A stretch of 64,000 nt of DNA from Cristatella mucedo (taxonomy: Eukaryota > Bryozoa > Phylactolaemata > Cristatellidae): the NCBI GenBank assembly GCA_009760855.2, contig WPIO01000061.1, forward strand, positions 2,481,578-2,545,577, given 5' to 3'. Positions within the stretch are counted from its first letter, which is position 1. Every line of letters begins with the position of its first letter. Positions 21,201 through 33,237 of the stretch are shown here, one piece after another. The notes under the pieces were generated by a model. That model was not told the DNA's origin. It saw nothing but the letters and a program-made list of their open reading frames with translations, and ran no database searches. The translations under genes were made by a program, and so were the position numbers.

Positions 21201-21770
21201 AGAGGTTTGAGCACGTGTCTGCTTTGCTAAAAGAGCTAGGATGGATGCCGGTTGAGCAACGGATACAGAGCCAAGTTCTTGAGCTGACCCACAAGGCCCG
21301 CCACGGCTTGGCTCCTTCATACCTACCTGAACTGCTGATTCAGTTTCAGCCCGTTCGCGCCCTTAGGTCTTGTGTGGACAATAAATTAGCTGTTCCATTG
21401 CTCCGCTTAAAGACGGCTGGCGCAAAAGCTTTAGCTCTGAAGGTCCTGGACTGTGCAACTCGCTTCTACAATTCTTATGCAACGATAACTGCTGTCCTGC
21501 TGCCGTCTATGGCTCGTCTTTTTCAGTGGTCCTGAGCTGCTACTTCCATGCTACTCACTACCTCAACGGCTCTCCTGACTTTTCTATGCTTCCCTTCTTC
21601 CTTCAGGTGGTGTGAGAATAAGTATGTTGGCTAGGAAATCCATAGTTCATGCCGCATTAGCTGTGAGTGTACTATACAAAGCTCTCGTGCATAACACCCA
21701 CACGGTCTTTACTACTTTGTAGAGTTACAGATGGAGATACAATATATTACATTACATTACATTAAATTAC
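18265..21770 (+). mobile_element. LINE-B, near-full-length dead copy (5' UTR, APE endonuclease, RT, 3' tail)
   Basis: The 5' UTR (18265-18720) is shared with the copy at 41435. Then comes an AP-endonuclease region: LLNVRSPKYKGLL, VVQEKLDAYLLTET, and later VGDFN and GHILDLVITK near 19155-19300. The RT follows, with FKSAIVRPILKK-type motifs around 20150, ALLDLYAAFNTIDHGVL near 20425 and GVSQRSVLGPLMFSIYAQPL near 20610. A long C-terminal region (21047-21535) reads LSRLDYCNALLAELPKKGTR, MAAWLVSKFKRFEHVSALLK and ELTHKARHGLAPSYLPELL. The tail is ACAGATGGAGATACA then TTACATTACATTAC. Many stops and frameshifts inactivate it. By domain order it belongs to the CR1/L2/Rex-like APE LINEs; the exact clade is not determined. 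Confidence 0.85.
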
Positions 21771-21786
21771 CTATGCTGTAAAGAAA

Positions 21787-21914
21787 TATATAATTCATTG
21801 GTACAGCACGTTAAGGGAACAGAATCTATGTTCAGGTGCCTCACATATACCAGGGGTTCGACCCCTCTATCCCGACCAGACATTGATAGAGGTGAGCACC
21901 TTAACCGCTGGGCC
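21787..21914 (-). mobile_element. tRNA-derived SINE, copy 1
   Basis: On the minus strand the head is GCGGTTAAGGTGCTCACC (A-box-like), then GGGGTCGAACCCC (B-box-like, tRNA T-arm). A tail follows: GAGGCACCTGAACATAGATT, then CTGTTCCCTTAACGTGCTG, resembling the LINE-A tail. The copy lies just downstream of the LINE-B (TTACA)n tail. Confidence 0.65.
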
Positions 21915-22724
21915 AAATAAATGCAGCAGCCATACTATCTTAGTGGGTGCTACCAAAAAGGTTTTCTATTGCCTACGCAGCTTTCGCCAAAGAAAAGAGA
22001 GACCCACATCTCCGACAAAATCATATGGTATTGCAGTGGGCGTATATAACTCGGCTATCTTCTTGACGAACGCAAAATACCTTGCTGGTGGGCTTCCTCA
22101 CAATGGGGCCTGCTTGCCCCTTGCCGTCCCAAGACCGGGTTTCGGAAGTATTCAGTGGAGGCCTTATCCACTAAACGAGGCAGCATAGGCCACAGCCAAC
22201 AGCAGCTTGCTCTGCCAACCACGAAGGATATCCCTTAATCTGCCGATCTCAAAAATGAGACAGCTGCTGTTGAATTAAGTGCTGATGCTGGCTCTCAGTA
22301 GCTAGCATATCAGTATTTAGTCATATTGGTGAGACCGCCTCACTTCGCTCTTGGGCATCTGGCCAGGTTAAGAATCTTTGACTGCGACCATTGACGGTGT
22401 TTATTTGGCTCTAGCACTAGACCCAGGTCAGAATTGTCGGCCTGCCATCTGTCTCAATCCCCTGTCTCTGGCCTCTGTGGATAATCACGGCAGCGGGCTA
22501 CTCAGTCGTGTACCAGGTTCAAGTCATTAAAAAGACCAGTGGGAGAACCTCATAGCAAGCTGTGCCAAGTAAGGCCTAATCAATTTGTGTCCGAACCAGA
22601 AGGCCCGGCCACTAATAGAAACACATTTTCGAACAGGGTACTTAATCTGCGTCTCACCTGAAATGTAGTGAGGCATTTTGCCACTACACAACGGTCAGAA
22701 CGCCCGCACCCTCTTAAAAACCAC
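21915..22724. other. Unassigned, somewhat GC-richer interval
   Basis: An open plus-strand frame spans 21883-22188 (101 residues), but it overlaps the SINE and shows no known domain. No tails or splice pairs are convincing. I do not call a gene. Confidence 0.35.
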
Positions 22725-23335
22725 TAATCATGGGAAAGCCAAGTTAGATTCAGAAATTGGGAAGGCTAAGCTCTAAATCGGCTCTGCCAGCATATCTCTC
22801 CTTGAATGTGTCCAAAATCTAGGTATCATGTTCCAAAGTGACCTTTTATTGGACGACCGCACTAGCGCCACAGTCATGTCTATGTAGTTTCAGATACATA
22901 AACTTGCTGAAGTTTGGGCTTGTTTAGATAGGGATACATAATCTAAGTTGGTCATGCATTTATGACATCCAGTCGTGACTTCTGTAAATCACTGCCTGCT
23001 GGCCTAACGGCATGTGCAATAAGGTGCTTCTGCGGGTGTAAATAAAATAAAACTCTGCAGCTAGGCTTGTCTGTCGTGAGAGTCACAGTTGCAACACTCA
23101 AACACTTCTCACCGACCTGTACTTAATTAGCAGTTAAGCAAAGGATCGATTTCAAGGTTTAGTTGCTAAGTTTTAGGTTCCTTAATTACTTTGCTCAAGG
23201 CTACCTATCAGAACTACTGCCCAACAGGCTAAGCGTCGTAGCAACTGCTTTTCGTAATCGAACTGTTTACCTATAGTTCGTACAAACCTCAAACACTTTG
23301 GAGACGGTCCTTTTAATTCGTATTCTATTTAGTTC
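22725..23335 (+). mobile_element. LINE-A fragment without a tail
   Basis: Nucleotide blocks match the LINE-A region after the RT (TCGGCTCTGCCAGCATATCT, AAGTTTGGGCTTGTTTAGAT, TAGGCTTGTCTGTCGTGAG). It stops at TTAGTTCGTACAAC, where a second copy in the same orientation starts at an earlier point of the element. Confidence 0.75.
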
Positions 23336-23337
23336 GT

Positions 23338-24640
23338 ACAACGGGTCGTGGCTGACCAGCTGAACTCGTATATCAAACCCTCAAAGCTTGCTAGTAAGTT
23401 CCAGTCTGGCTTTAGAGCTAATCACTCCACAGAGTCAGCATTGCTAAAGGTTTACAACGACCTACTTAGGAATGAAGACATAAGTAGAGTGCCTCTTCTT
23501 GTTTTGCTCGATCTTTCGGCAGCTTTTGATACTGTCGACCACAAAGTTCTTACAGAGCGCATCTCATTTCACCAGGGAATCACTGGCATTGCTCTGCTAT
23601 GGTTTATTTAATATCTCAGCGGGATACTCCAGAGTATTGAAATTAATGGACAAAGATCATTAGATGTACCTCTGAAATATGTTGTACCTCAGGGCTCCGT
23701 ACTAGATCCTGTCCTTTTCACGGTTTATGCTCTCCCTCTTAATGATGTGACTGCCAAGCACAATCTAAGCTTTCACTTGTATGTGGATGACACTCAGTTG
23801 TACCTTTGCCTTAACCTTTCCCAGCCTTCGAACACCTAAAATTCTCTCTAATCACTTGCTGAATGTATAGATGACATCGGCACATGGATGGTTCAGATAA
23901 AGATACCACGTCTAAATTTTCCCATGTATTTGTGACATCCCGTCTTGACTTCTGTATCTCGCTGCATGCCGGCCTTCCGGTATGTGCAGTCAGGCGATTA
24001 CAGCTTGTACAAAACTCTGCAGCCTGGCTTTTCTCTTGTGAACGTCACAGTTTTTACATCAAACAACTTCTCGCCACCGTGCACTGGCTACCAGTCATGC
24101 TACGGATCAACTTCAAAAATTTGTAGCTCACTTTTGGGTTCCTTCATTCTTTGGCTCCTGCCTATATCTCAGATCAACCCCGCACCAGGCCAAGCATCGT
24201 ACCACCAGCTTTTCGGAATCCAACAGTTTACCACTACCTCGTACAAACCTCAAATCCTCTTCAGACCGTGCATTTAGTTCGTAAGCTCCGAATGCCGGGA
24301 ACTCCCTCCGAATTGAGTCACAGCATTCCCTGACTTGACCACATTTAAAAATAACTGAAAAACAAATACCTATTTAGTACAGCATTTAGTGGGTCCCCTG
24401 TCATTTTTCATTCATGTGCTAATGGGTTCTGACACTGCATGCTGCCACCAACCACATTTGTATGCTGACCCTGTGCATGTCACGCCTAACCAGGTTGTTC
24501 ATGTTGTTTATCAAGCATGATATTACTCCCGATTCCATCGCGTTTCCCTTTGCAGCAATTGTAAAGCACCTAGGAGGAGATTGAGTTCTCTGAGGGCGCC
24601 GTATTAAGTGCATAATTATTATTAATATCATTATTATTGT
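23338..24640 (+). mobile_element. LINE-A copy from RT domain to (TTA)n tail
   Basis: The start is open for 87 codons: MADQLNSYIKPSKLASKFQS, GFRANHSTESALL, and motif A LLVLLDLSAAFDTVDHKVL. Downstream, frame-broken, are a QGSV-type motif B near 23690 and motif C (Y-V-D-D) near 23780. Then come the connection region (SRLDFCISLHAGLPVCAVRR), the 3' UTR, and the tail with GAGGGCGCCGTATTAAGTGC. This is one of the more complete LINE-A copies; it lacks the endonuclease. Confidence 0.85.
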
Positions 24641-24644
24641 TCTC

Positions 24645-24810
24645 GCAAAGCTTGCAACTCACTGCCAACTTTCCTCACCACATCCCCTGACTTGACCACA
24701 TTTAAAAAGAAATTAAAAAACCTACGTTTGATGGTATGTAGTGAGTCCCTGTAAATCGTCCTTTGTGTGCTGAAGCGTGCTGACACTGTCGAGTGGTGTC
24801 ATTAACCACA
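24645..24810 (+). mobile_element. LINE-A 3' UTR fragment
   Basis: CATCCCCTGACTTGACCAC, then ATTTAAAAAGAAATTAAAAA and GTGCTGACACTGTC match the LINE-A 3' UTR, directly after the tail of the previous copy. Confidence 0.65.
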
Positions 24811-25029
24811 CTTATAGATAACTATGTAGATAAATCAGATGTCCAGTTGATTGGTATTTTAGGATACATTGCAACGATACTTAATTGAATTACAGAAAAA
24901 TTGTAAGGCATCTGCTTTTTAGTGGCCAGCCGAAGAATTTCGACCTCAGGTGAAAATGACTCAATAAGCATTAGCATTTCAGGCCCAGCTCTTGAAAATG
25001 ACGTCAGATACTTGGTTTTCATATAACTA

Positions 25030-25935
25030 CGTATGACCTAATACCCGGAATAATTAAAATCGCCGGTTTAATCTGAAAGAAATCTAGGGAAGTCCTGTTC
25101 CAATGCGATCTTTTATTGGATGACCACATCAGCTCCATATTCAAGTCTGCCTACTTTCAGCTACATAACATTGCTAAAATTTGGACTTCTTTCAACAGGG
25201 ATATCGCACCTCAATTAGTTAATGTATTTGTTACTTCCCATCTAAATTTCTGTAGCTCACTGCCTGCTGATTTAACGACCCCTGCAATCAGGCGCTTACA
25301 GCTTGTGAAAAACTCGACTACTAGACTTCGCTGTCGCGAGCTCCGTTGTTGCTGCATCACACCAAATTTCGCCGACCTGCACTGGCTCTCAGTCAAGCAA
25401 CGCATCGAATTAAATCGAATTCAATTCAGTTCCTTCAATAAACCTTAGTGCACTTCATTCTTCGGCTCCAGTCTACCCATCTAGGTTAAGTGTCTTACCA
25501 CCCGATTTTTGGAAAAATCGTTTGCTTATATTTCATGTGAACCTCAATTCCTTTGGAGCCTTTAGCTCGTGCACTACCATAGCCCAAAAATCACGTATGA
25601 CTTGTATCACGACATCCCCTGGCTCGACGGCATTTAAAAAAGAAACTGAAAAGTCATGTATTCGTTACAGAGTCCAGTGGGTTGATATGGGTCGTCCTTT
25701 GTGTATTTATAGGTGCTGGCACTATGCATGCTGCTGGTAACCGTATTTTCCAGTTAACTCTGTGGATGTCACCACTAATTATGATATGCTCGATGTTCAT
25801 TGAACGTGCTACCGAGAAAAATTTGATGCTTCTTTAACAATTCTTTAACATGCTTTTTAACAGCATATGTAAATTGCCTAGAAAGAGACCAAGTTCTCGA
25901 AGGGCCCAATGTAAAACCCATTATTATTCTTATCT
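25030..25935 (+). mobile_element. LINE-A copy, connection region to tail
   Basis: Open for 110 codons at the start (MDDHISSIFKSAYFQLHNIA, then KIWTSFNRDIAPQLVNVFVT, then SHLNFCSSLPADL), then CRELRCCCITPNFADLHWLS. The 3' UTR and the degenerate tail (AAATTGCCTAGAAAGAGACC) follow. Confidence 0.8.
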
Positions 25936-26619
25936 GCCGCTTGTTAATGAAGCCAAATCATCATGTACTCCATTGATTTATTGGCCAACATCTCAATGTA
26001 ATCGAGTGCTGACTGGCCATCATTGATTCCACCGTGATTTGTAATCTCACTGGATAACCAAAGTCTATATTAAGCTTTCCCAGTCCGTTGGACCTGACCT
26101 TAACCATCTGAGGCCAGCCACCCCTTACTTTGATTTTAAGCATCCACAGGGATTGAATGAGTGTTGGACTTTTGAGGTACTCACAGATAATATATGTATG
26201 ACTTTTGCATAGTAAATTTAAAAACCACCGATGTGCAGATCAGGTATTAAGCATAGAACCGTGTGTAGTGAACTGAGCTAGTGAACTGAAACGCCATGTC
26301 AGATTTGCCCCAGGAGCATAAGATTTCAAAAATAAACTTTTAGGTCATCGCTCCCCCAAAAATATTTTATATTATTTAACAGCCTGGTTTTTATATCGGC
26401 AGGATAGACTTAATGGCAATCACTACCTCTTGACATTTCTATTTAAGAGTCGCCAGCTACCGACTTCAAATCCACAACTCGTTCCTGAAGAACGATGACC
26501 TTATTTTTAGAGAATTTTCTCACTGCCCGTATTCTACAGCCAGCATTTCAAAAACAGTTAATTGACCTACCCATTTCTCATGGTGGTTTCTGATGTCGTG
26601 TGATTGGTCTTCCAACCAT
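25936..26619. other. Unassigned interval
   Basis: AT-rich; no feature recognised. Confidence 0.4.
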
Positions 26620-26750
26620 GTTGTGCCTGCTGACATTGTGCATGTTACAACTAGACATTTAACCATACCTCCATCAACCAACCTGTAAAGCACCTTTAGC
26701 GAGATTTCTTCAAGGGCGGTATGCAAATGTATTAGTATATTGATTATTGT
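26620..26750 (+). mobile_element. LINE-A tail remnant
   Basis: GCCTGCTGACATTGTGCATG, then CTGTAAAGCACCTTTAGCGA and CAAGGGCGGTATGCAAATG give a diverged tail with its preceding UTR block. Confidence 0.55.
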
Positions 26751-27330
26751 CAGGGGCGATGACTGTAGCTTCCTACTATCTCAGGAGGCTGATGCCTTTG
26801 TGTATTGCAGGAAGCTGCTTCCTGGCACACTGGAAAACGTTTTCTAATGATGGTCCGTGTCTCTGGAATTATTACAATACAATGAAGGATGAAATAGAGA
26901 AGCAGCTGTACCTGGAGATGTGGGAGTAGGGATTTTGCATACGGTGAATTGCATAGTTACTTTCCTCCATAGGTTTACTCTTCTGTAAAAGATTCAAAGC
27001 ATGGGCTGCTTTTTGTGCCGGGTAACTGGTGTTCAATACACTTAATTTCACTCCATAAAGAGTTACTTAGAAGCGTCGCCGAGTCATGCCTCACGAAAGT
27101 GAGTAGCATGATTGTTTCTGCAAATGACGGCTGGAAAGGATGGCTAAAGTCAGCAGAATGAGATATTTCATAATCTACGAAATGTAAAAGTGAGCTTCAC
27201 ATTCGCTGACATGTGGGCTTTTGTCGCCCACAGTTTTTAAGCTAAGGAATCGTGCAGGTAATTTGTTTTCCATGATGGATCGAACGGCAAAAGATGGCTG
27301 ACATTTGCACAGCAGTCGACATTGATACGA
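26751..27330 (-). mobile_element. Highly decayed LINE-B sequence (minus), with an adjoining LINE-like fragment
   Basis: 26930-27290 follows the minus-strand order of LINE-B blocks seen at 14700-14900 (GGCTGGAAAGGATGGCTAAA, then GTCAGCAGAATGAG, then TTTTTAAGCTAAGGAATCG). 26751-26929 holds a short plus-strand open frame with a LINE-C-terminus-like motif (FSNDGPCLWNYY) that I cannot place firmly. Confidence 0.4.
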
Positions 27331-28044
27331 AGGAAGTGGCGAAACTTGTAGGGCAGCATAGGATTTTTACTCTGTATCAGCAACTAAATAATTACCTATT
27401 GATATATTGCCATGGCCATGGCTTTATGATTGAGCCCAAAGTTTTACTTTCTTCGCCACACTTGATTACAATATCTACAATTTATGGTTTACTGACGAGA
27501 AAATAGAGCATATATCATAAGAATCATGACATGAAATGCAAGCCAATTACTACCAATACAGCCAGCTCTACCCTCGCACATCATAACTCGAGTTACTGAA
27601 GTTACCGAAACTCATTTTCGTGCTCATTGCAGTCTTAGAGCCTCTTGTAGAGCTGAACCGTGTGCTGTTATTTAATACATGTACAGCTCTTTAGTCGTGC
27701 TGTGTTTCTTTTCAAAAGAATTTTCTCATCCTTGGAGAAAATGTTGCAGCACGCATGCCTGCAGGGAATCAGGATTTCTGGACTTTAACCTTATGAAATT
27801 TTTTTGCGGGCATAGCACCGCGATTATTGGCTGGCTTGCATGAGTTTAAGGTTTAGCTTTTCCCTATAGATAAGGTCCATAGTTAATAAGCTGGCTGCAC
27901 TATGCAATAGGCAATAGCAAGCATAGCTCATTCAGCAAACATGTCTGGTTATTACAACTTATTTAGATCCATGTCGAAAAGACAGTCAACTACATCAATA
28001 CCCTGATTTATCGTTCAGTAGGTACAGCCATCACGGATACCTAA
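27331..28044. other. Unassigned interval
   Basis: No feature recognised. Confidence 0.4.
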
Positions 28045-28622
28045 TTTCAAATGCATTGTAAAGTTTTGGGCTTGCTTAGAGAGGGATACCACATCCCTAT
28101 TGACTTATGCATTTGTGAGATTCCGTCTTGTTTTCTATAACTCACTTCTTGGTGGTCTACCGGCCTGTGCACTCATGCCCGTAAAGTTAGTACAACAGCA
28201 GCTAGGCTTGCCTGTCGTACGCCTCCCAATTGCCACATCTCATCACTTCTCGCCAACCGGCACTGGGTCCCACTCAAGCAATGTATCAAATTTGAGGTAT
28301 AAAACTCACTGCTGGGTCCCGTCATTCTTTAGCCCCAACATAGCTATCAGATCTACTTCCCCTCCAGGCTAAGGATCGTACCATCCTGTTTTCGTAGTCT
28401 TACAGTTTACTTATACCTCGTCAGAATTTCCCATCCTTTGGAGACCATGCCTTTAGATTGTATTCTTCTAGAGCCTAGAACTTTACTCCCGACTTGCATC
28501 AGGACATCTCCTGACTTGTCCGTATTTAAAATGGAACTAATCGTCCTTTATGTGCTTATGCGTTCTGACACTCTGCATGTTGCCACTAGCCATAATTGGT
28601 TGCTGACCCTGTGCATTTAACC
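28045..28622 (+). mobile_element. LINE-A fragment, connection region and 3' UTR
   Basis: TTGGGCTTGCTTAGAGAGGG, a degenerate copy of the C-terminal coding region, then CATGTTGCCACTAGCC and TGCTGACCCTGTGCAT. No TTA tail. Confidence 0.7.
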
Positions 28623-28624
28623 CT

Positions 28625-29405
28625 TAACTACCAGTCAAGAAATGGATCGACTTAAAAATTTAGTCGCTCACTTTTAGGTCACTTCATTCTTTGTCTCCAG
28701 CCTATCTCTCAGAACTACTCCCCACCAGGCCAAGCATAATAATTATTATGCACTTGATAAAGCGGCATCAGATAAATCGATCTCTCTCTAGGCGCTTTAA
28801 AGTTGCTGCAAGGGAAATGCAATTGAACGGTGAGGAATATCATGCGTGATAAACAAAAAATGAATAACATGGTTAGGCGTGACATGCACAAGGTCAGCAT
28901 GCAAATGGGTTAGTGGCAGCTTGCCACTAAGCATTCCACAAGCCATGCCATATCACATACCAGCATGCAGCAAGCATCGTACCACCGGCTTTTAGGAATC
29001 TAACAGTTTACCAATACCTCGTACAAACCTTAAATCCTTTGGAGACCGTGCATTTAGCTCGTATCCTCCCAAAGCCTGGAACTCACTCCCGACTTGTGTC
29101 AGAACATCCCCTGACTTGACCACATTTAAAAAGAACTTTAAAACAAACCCATTTAGGACAGCATTTAGTGGGTCCCTGTGATTCGTCCTTCATGTGCTTA
29201 TGGGTGCTGACACTGTGCATGCTGCCACTAACCAGATTTGCATGCCTACCCTGTGCATGTCACCACTAACAATGTTATTCATGTTGTTTATCAAGCATCA
29301 TATTACTCACCATTCAATTGCGCTTCCCCTTGCAGCAAACGTATAGCGCCTATAATGAGATTGGGTTCTCTGAGGGCGATTTATCAAGTGGATTACTATT
29401 ATTAT
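28625..29405 (+). mobile_element. LINE-A copy split by a nested reverse-oriented LINE-A tail
   Basis: The left part (28625-28737) and right part (28971-29405) join at the conserved site GGCCAAGCAT/CGTACCACC. The right part continues through the 3' UTR to the tail GTTCTCTGAGGGCGATTTAT and ATT repeats. CAAGCAT is duplicated on both sides of the insert. Confidence 0.82.
28738..28970 (-). mobile_element. Nested LINE-A 3' fragment, minus strand, with 7-bp target duplication
   Basis: The insert begins AATAATTATTATGCACTTG, then carries the reverse-complement tail and 3' UTR. It is bounded by CAAGCAT at 28731-28737 and 28971-28977. Confidence 0.82.
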
Positions 29406-29411
29406 TAAACA

Positions 29412-29535
29412 TGTTATTCTTCTCGTTTATTGAGCATGCTAGCACTAACCATTCGATTGCGATTCCTTTGTGCTAAGTGTAGAATGCATAGAAAGAAATT
29501 GAGTTTTCTGATGGATCTATATACATCGTATTCTT
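29412..29535 (+). mobile_element. Second LINE-A tail directly after the previous one
   Basis: CTCGTTTATTGAGCATGCTAG, the CATTCGATTGCGATTCC block, and GCATAGAAAGAAATTGAG. Back-to-back tail insertion. Confidence 0.65.
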
Positions 29536-29789
29536 TCTATGGAGACATAACAGGTCTGTCAAATTTTGTTGATTGCAATTTCATGACTAAATGGGCTCTG
29601 GTTCGCCTAATTTTTTCTTCGTGATGTTGGTGTTGTATTGCTCCATTCCTAGCAGCATCAGTGCTCGCTTGGATTCACTGATTTGAATCGCAGTGTTAAT
29701 GTGTCTCGTTTTTCCGTTTGTGTCAGCTAAGGTTTTGCATTCATGGGAAATTCAACCATTCCTGTGACTAATATTTTTTATAATCAAAG

Positions 29790-29905
29790 GAAGTCGTACT
29801 AAGCAGAACACAGAAGAAGATGATAGCACCACATACAAAAACACTTTTGAGCCATTGCCCACCTCGAGCTTATCACAGCTGACCGAAATTAGTGCTACAA
29901 ATATG
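29790..29905 (+). CDS. Exon of a spliced plus-strand gene: polar segment with a Y-K-N motif
   Basis: 116 nt between the acceptor AATATTTTTTATAATCAAAG and the donor ATG|GTGAGC. One frame is open: two bases, then 38 codons. They include SRTKQNTEEDDSTTYKN, TFEPLPTSSLSQL and TEISATNM. The composition (Ser, Thr, acidic, no hydrophobic run) suggests an intracellular disordered tail; TYKNT is a Y-x-N motif of the Grb2 SH2 type if phosphorylated. It ends in phase 0, as the next exon at 37453 requires. The previous exon must end with one base; 14280-14330 fits. I do not recognise the protein family. Confidence 0.6.
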
Positions 29906-30157
29906 GTGAGCAAAGTTTTAATTGTCAGTTAACCTAAGGTAAGTTACAAAATGAAACTTGCTCATCTATTGTAGAAAAAAGATTCAAAGTAAATAATATC
30001 AAAGGTCAGGTCGCTTTTTTGAAGGCAATGTCATTTTAATAGATATATCTAATGACCCACGATCTACCAGGGCAACGTTTATTACTCTTTCTTTCTTGGC
30101 CCAAAGCGATGATTAGAAACAGTTTAAATTGACCAAGCTCGAAAATATGCGTTAATA
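29906..30157 (+). other. Intron sequence after the exon at 29790
   Basis: Starts with the donor GTGAGC; AT-rich with no repeats, up to the LINE-A tail at 30158. Confidence 0.4.
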
Positions 30158-31335
30158 GTAATTATAATGATGCACTTTTGTAGTGTCTTAAGAGAACTCA
30201 ATCACTTTCTTAGCGCTTAATATTTGCTGCAAAGGACACATGATCGGATAGTTAGTCACATCATGCTTGATAAACAACATGAATAACATGGTTGGGGTGA
30301 CATGCACGAGGTCAACACACTAGTGTAGTTAGTGGCTGCATGCAACAGTGTCAGTAAGCAAGAGCACATAAAAGACGAATCACCGAGACCCACTAACTGC
30401 CGTCTACAATTGGGGCGATTTTGATTACTTTTTAAATGTAGTCAAGTTAGGAGACTTCGTGACGAAAGTTGGAAATGACTTCCAGGCTTTGGGAGCATAC
30501 CAACTAAATGCATGGTTTCCAGATGATTTGCAGTTTGTAGGAGGTATGGATAAACAGTTAAATTGCGAAAAGCAGGTGGGAGGATACTTAGCCTGATGGG
30601 GCAGCAGATCTGATAGGTGGGCTGGAGCGAAAAAAGGAAGGGACGTAAAATTGAGCAAGAAAACCTTAAAACAGATCAGTTGTTTTACTGGTGGAAAGTG
30701 CAGATTGGCGAGATGTGATGTGATGTGGCAACTTCAGCGCTTGCGACAGCCAAGCCTAGCTACAAAGTTAGGAGCCGGCTGTAATCATTTGATTTCACAT
30801 GTAGGCCGTCCATCAAGTACTGACTTAAAGAATTCAAGACGCGACATCACAAATGCATGGACCAACTTAGATGTGGTATGCCTAAATATGAGAGCCCGAA
30901 TTTTAGCACTGCTATGTAGCTGAAAGTAGGCAGACACGATTGTGGAGCTGGTGCAGTCGTCTAACGTAAGGTCACTTTGAAACATGACACCTAGATTTCG
31001 TGCCGATTCAGTAGGAGATATGCTGGTAGCTCCGATTAGGAGCGTCAGCTTGTCCTATGTCTAAATCACACTTGGTTTTCTCATAAATACAAATTTTGTT
31101 ATGACGTCATTTAATTTAAGAAAATGTATTGGCATCTACGTGGTGATGTCATCAATACATGCAGCAAGAAAATTGAAAGAATTATAGTGCTTGAGGACAG
31201 GAAGGGATCAAAGCAAAGGTACAACTGAGTGTCATCCGCTGAGAAGTGAAAGCCTTGATTGTGCATGGCAACCACATCGGCAAGAGGGAGAGTCTAAACC
31301 ATGAAACGAACCAAAACAAGCATGGAGCCCTAAGG
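30158..31335 (-). mobile_element. LINE-A copy, minus strand, RT end to tail
   Basis: On the minus strand: RT palm remnants near 31200-31330, then FQSDLTLDDCTSSTIVSAYF and the connection region, PSLPFFAPAHLSDLLPHQAK-type sequence, the 3' UTR, and the tail GTCTTAAGAGAACTCAATC to 30158. Frame-broken. Confidence 0.8.
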
Positions 31336-32941
31336 TGCTCAGTATTTCAGACGTCCAAATACATTAGAGGGTTCCAAATAAAGTAAAACTCTGTATCCTG
31401 TTAAGAATAATTTAATTCCATTATAGCCACATCATTACATTTATTTGTAAAGTGTCTGCTTAGTTTATTGCCAAAAAGATAGCCAGCTATTCAATATTCG
31501 TGGCTAGCTGCCTATTCTCGGTTAATTGTTAAGGAGATAGTCATCTAACTAACATTAGTGCTAGCCGGCAATTTAAAAACACGGATAAATAAATTGCTAT
31601 TTTTGACTGCGTATCAGCATCCTTTATTTTTGTCAAGTTAAATATTGTAGTTTGCTAAATTTTAGAAATATTGCACTGCACTGAAAAATATTAGAGTTAA
31701 TACTTCATGCAAGTTGACAGGTAAGTCTTTTCATTAAATCGCACTGGAGACGCCCAAAAATGATGCATGAAGCACACAATATGATGGCGGATAAGTATTT
31801 CCTCGGTCTTAATAAGGATGACTGGTGCAATGAGATTATTGGACTAGACAAACATGATAAGCCTACGACGATTTTTTGCATTAGTTACCAATATTTACTA
31901 GCTAATAGGGTCTACGACCTTCTTCATAAACCAATAATCATTACGACTTTATTATCGACCACGCTGATCACCTTCGATGACTTTTTCAGGTCCCACTGAC
32001 TTGTCCAACTTGCAACTAGATTTGAAGCTCAATGGAGTCTACAGCTACGGCAGTGATCGAGTGCATTCGGTACTTAAGAATAACTAAAAATTTAACCTTG
32101 TGCCATCAGAAGCTGCTTTTCTTCAGGTGAGGGATAGGTATTAGCCTTGATGCCATGCTCTTGGCTTTTGGGTAGTTGGAGTGCTGCGATTGTAGAATAT
32201 ATGTACAAACTGTAAAAATTTTGACTGCATCCTTACCTAACTTGCCAAGTAAGGTTAGGATTATTACATATTGCATACTTAAAATGTATGGAAAAAACTA
32301 ATGACAGTCATAGCATTGCAACGATGAATAGGAGCCCTGATTAAATTGCTTGCTTTAAAAAAAACAGGTCGCGGGCCGGAAAATTATGCGGCTACAAATC
32401 TTTTAGTGTCAGCCATAACCAATTACTGCCTAAGTACACATTCCCTCTTTATCACAGATTCCTTCAAGCTCATCTGGATGTACGTTCAAGCATTTGTCTC
32501 TTCCTTGTTCTGAGGTGTATAATTTTTACCTTCGACTGCTCAACTGACACCTGAATTGCAAAGTTTCGTGAGCTGATTGACTCTTTTTCTTATTGAGCTC
32601 CCGTGTAAGACCCCGTTCAAAACAAGGCCTCGCGCTCTGAAAAATATTCTCCTAAAACTTGACGCTATAGATACTGCTATCCAAGCGTTCTGCACATATT
32701 TCCGGTGGTGAGTCTCATTCAGTCGGCAGCTCTTATTTCCAAAATCATCAGGGAACCAAGAAAACTTAAGACTCTTGACAACAAAGCTATCCCCGCAACA
32801 AAGTTCTTGTTAGCTGCTGTGGTTAATTCTTCTTCAGAGCTGGTGCTCGATAATTGTCAGCAAAAAGTTATATACGAAGCCTGCCGAAGTTCCTAAAAAT
32901 TATGCACCTCTAAACAAGCACTCTGATATTCTTTGAATTTA
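31336..32941. other. Unassigned interval within the putative large intron
   Basis: Open frames at 31760-31999 and 32705-32896 have no recognisable domain. A perfect donor-like CAG|GTAAGT at 31717 follows a short open segment, but its phase does not fit the neighbouring exons. Confidence 0.35.
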
Positions 32942-33030
32942 TAATAATTAAGATAATAGCAATGATCATGCATGTAATATAGCACCCTCAGAGAAATCAA
33001 TATCTTTGTAGGCACTTTAACATTGTAGAT
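32942..33030 (-). mobile_element. LINE-A tail, minus strand
   Basis: TAGCACCCTCAGAGAAATC, then AATATCTTTGTAGGCACTTT is the reverse-oriented tail. Confidence 0.7.
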
Positions 33031-33237
33031 GGCCCAAAGGTCCACCTCAGAGAGGAAACTGGCTAGGTCTAATAATATCAGGTTTGAGAAAGCATACACA
33101 AAATCAGGACTAAATTTCCATCGGCATGCATATGACGGCTAATTGAGATAATATGAGAAAATACAGGAAAATGCGGAATCTAACTTCGATGAAAATCGTC
33201 GCAACCTAAATATGCAATCCAAATGATGAAGTTAAGA

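Noticed and set aside
31663-31717. Possible exon with a perfect CAG|GTAAGT donor (frame KYCTALKNIRV)
   Set aside because: It ends in phase 1, while the next exon at 37453 is open only in phase 0, so it breaks the gene model.
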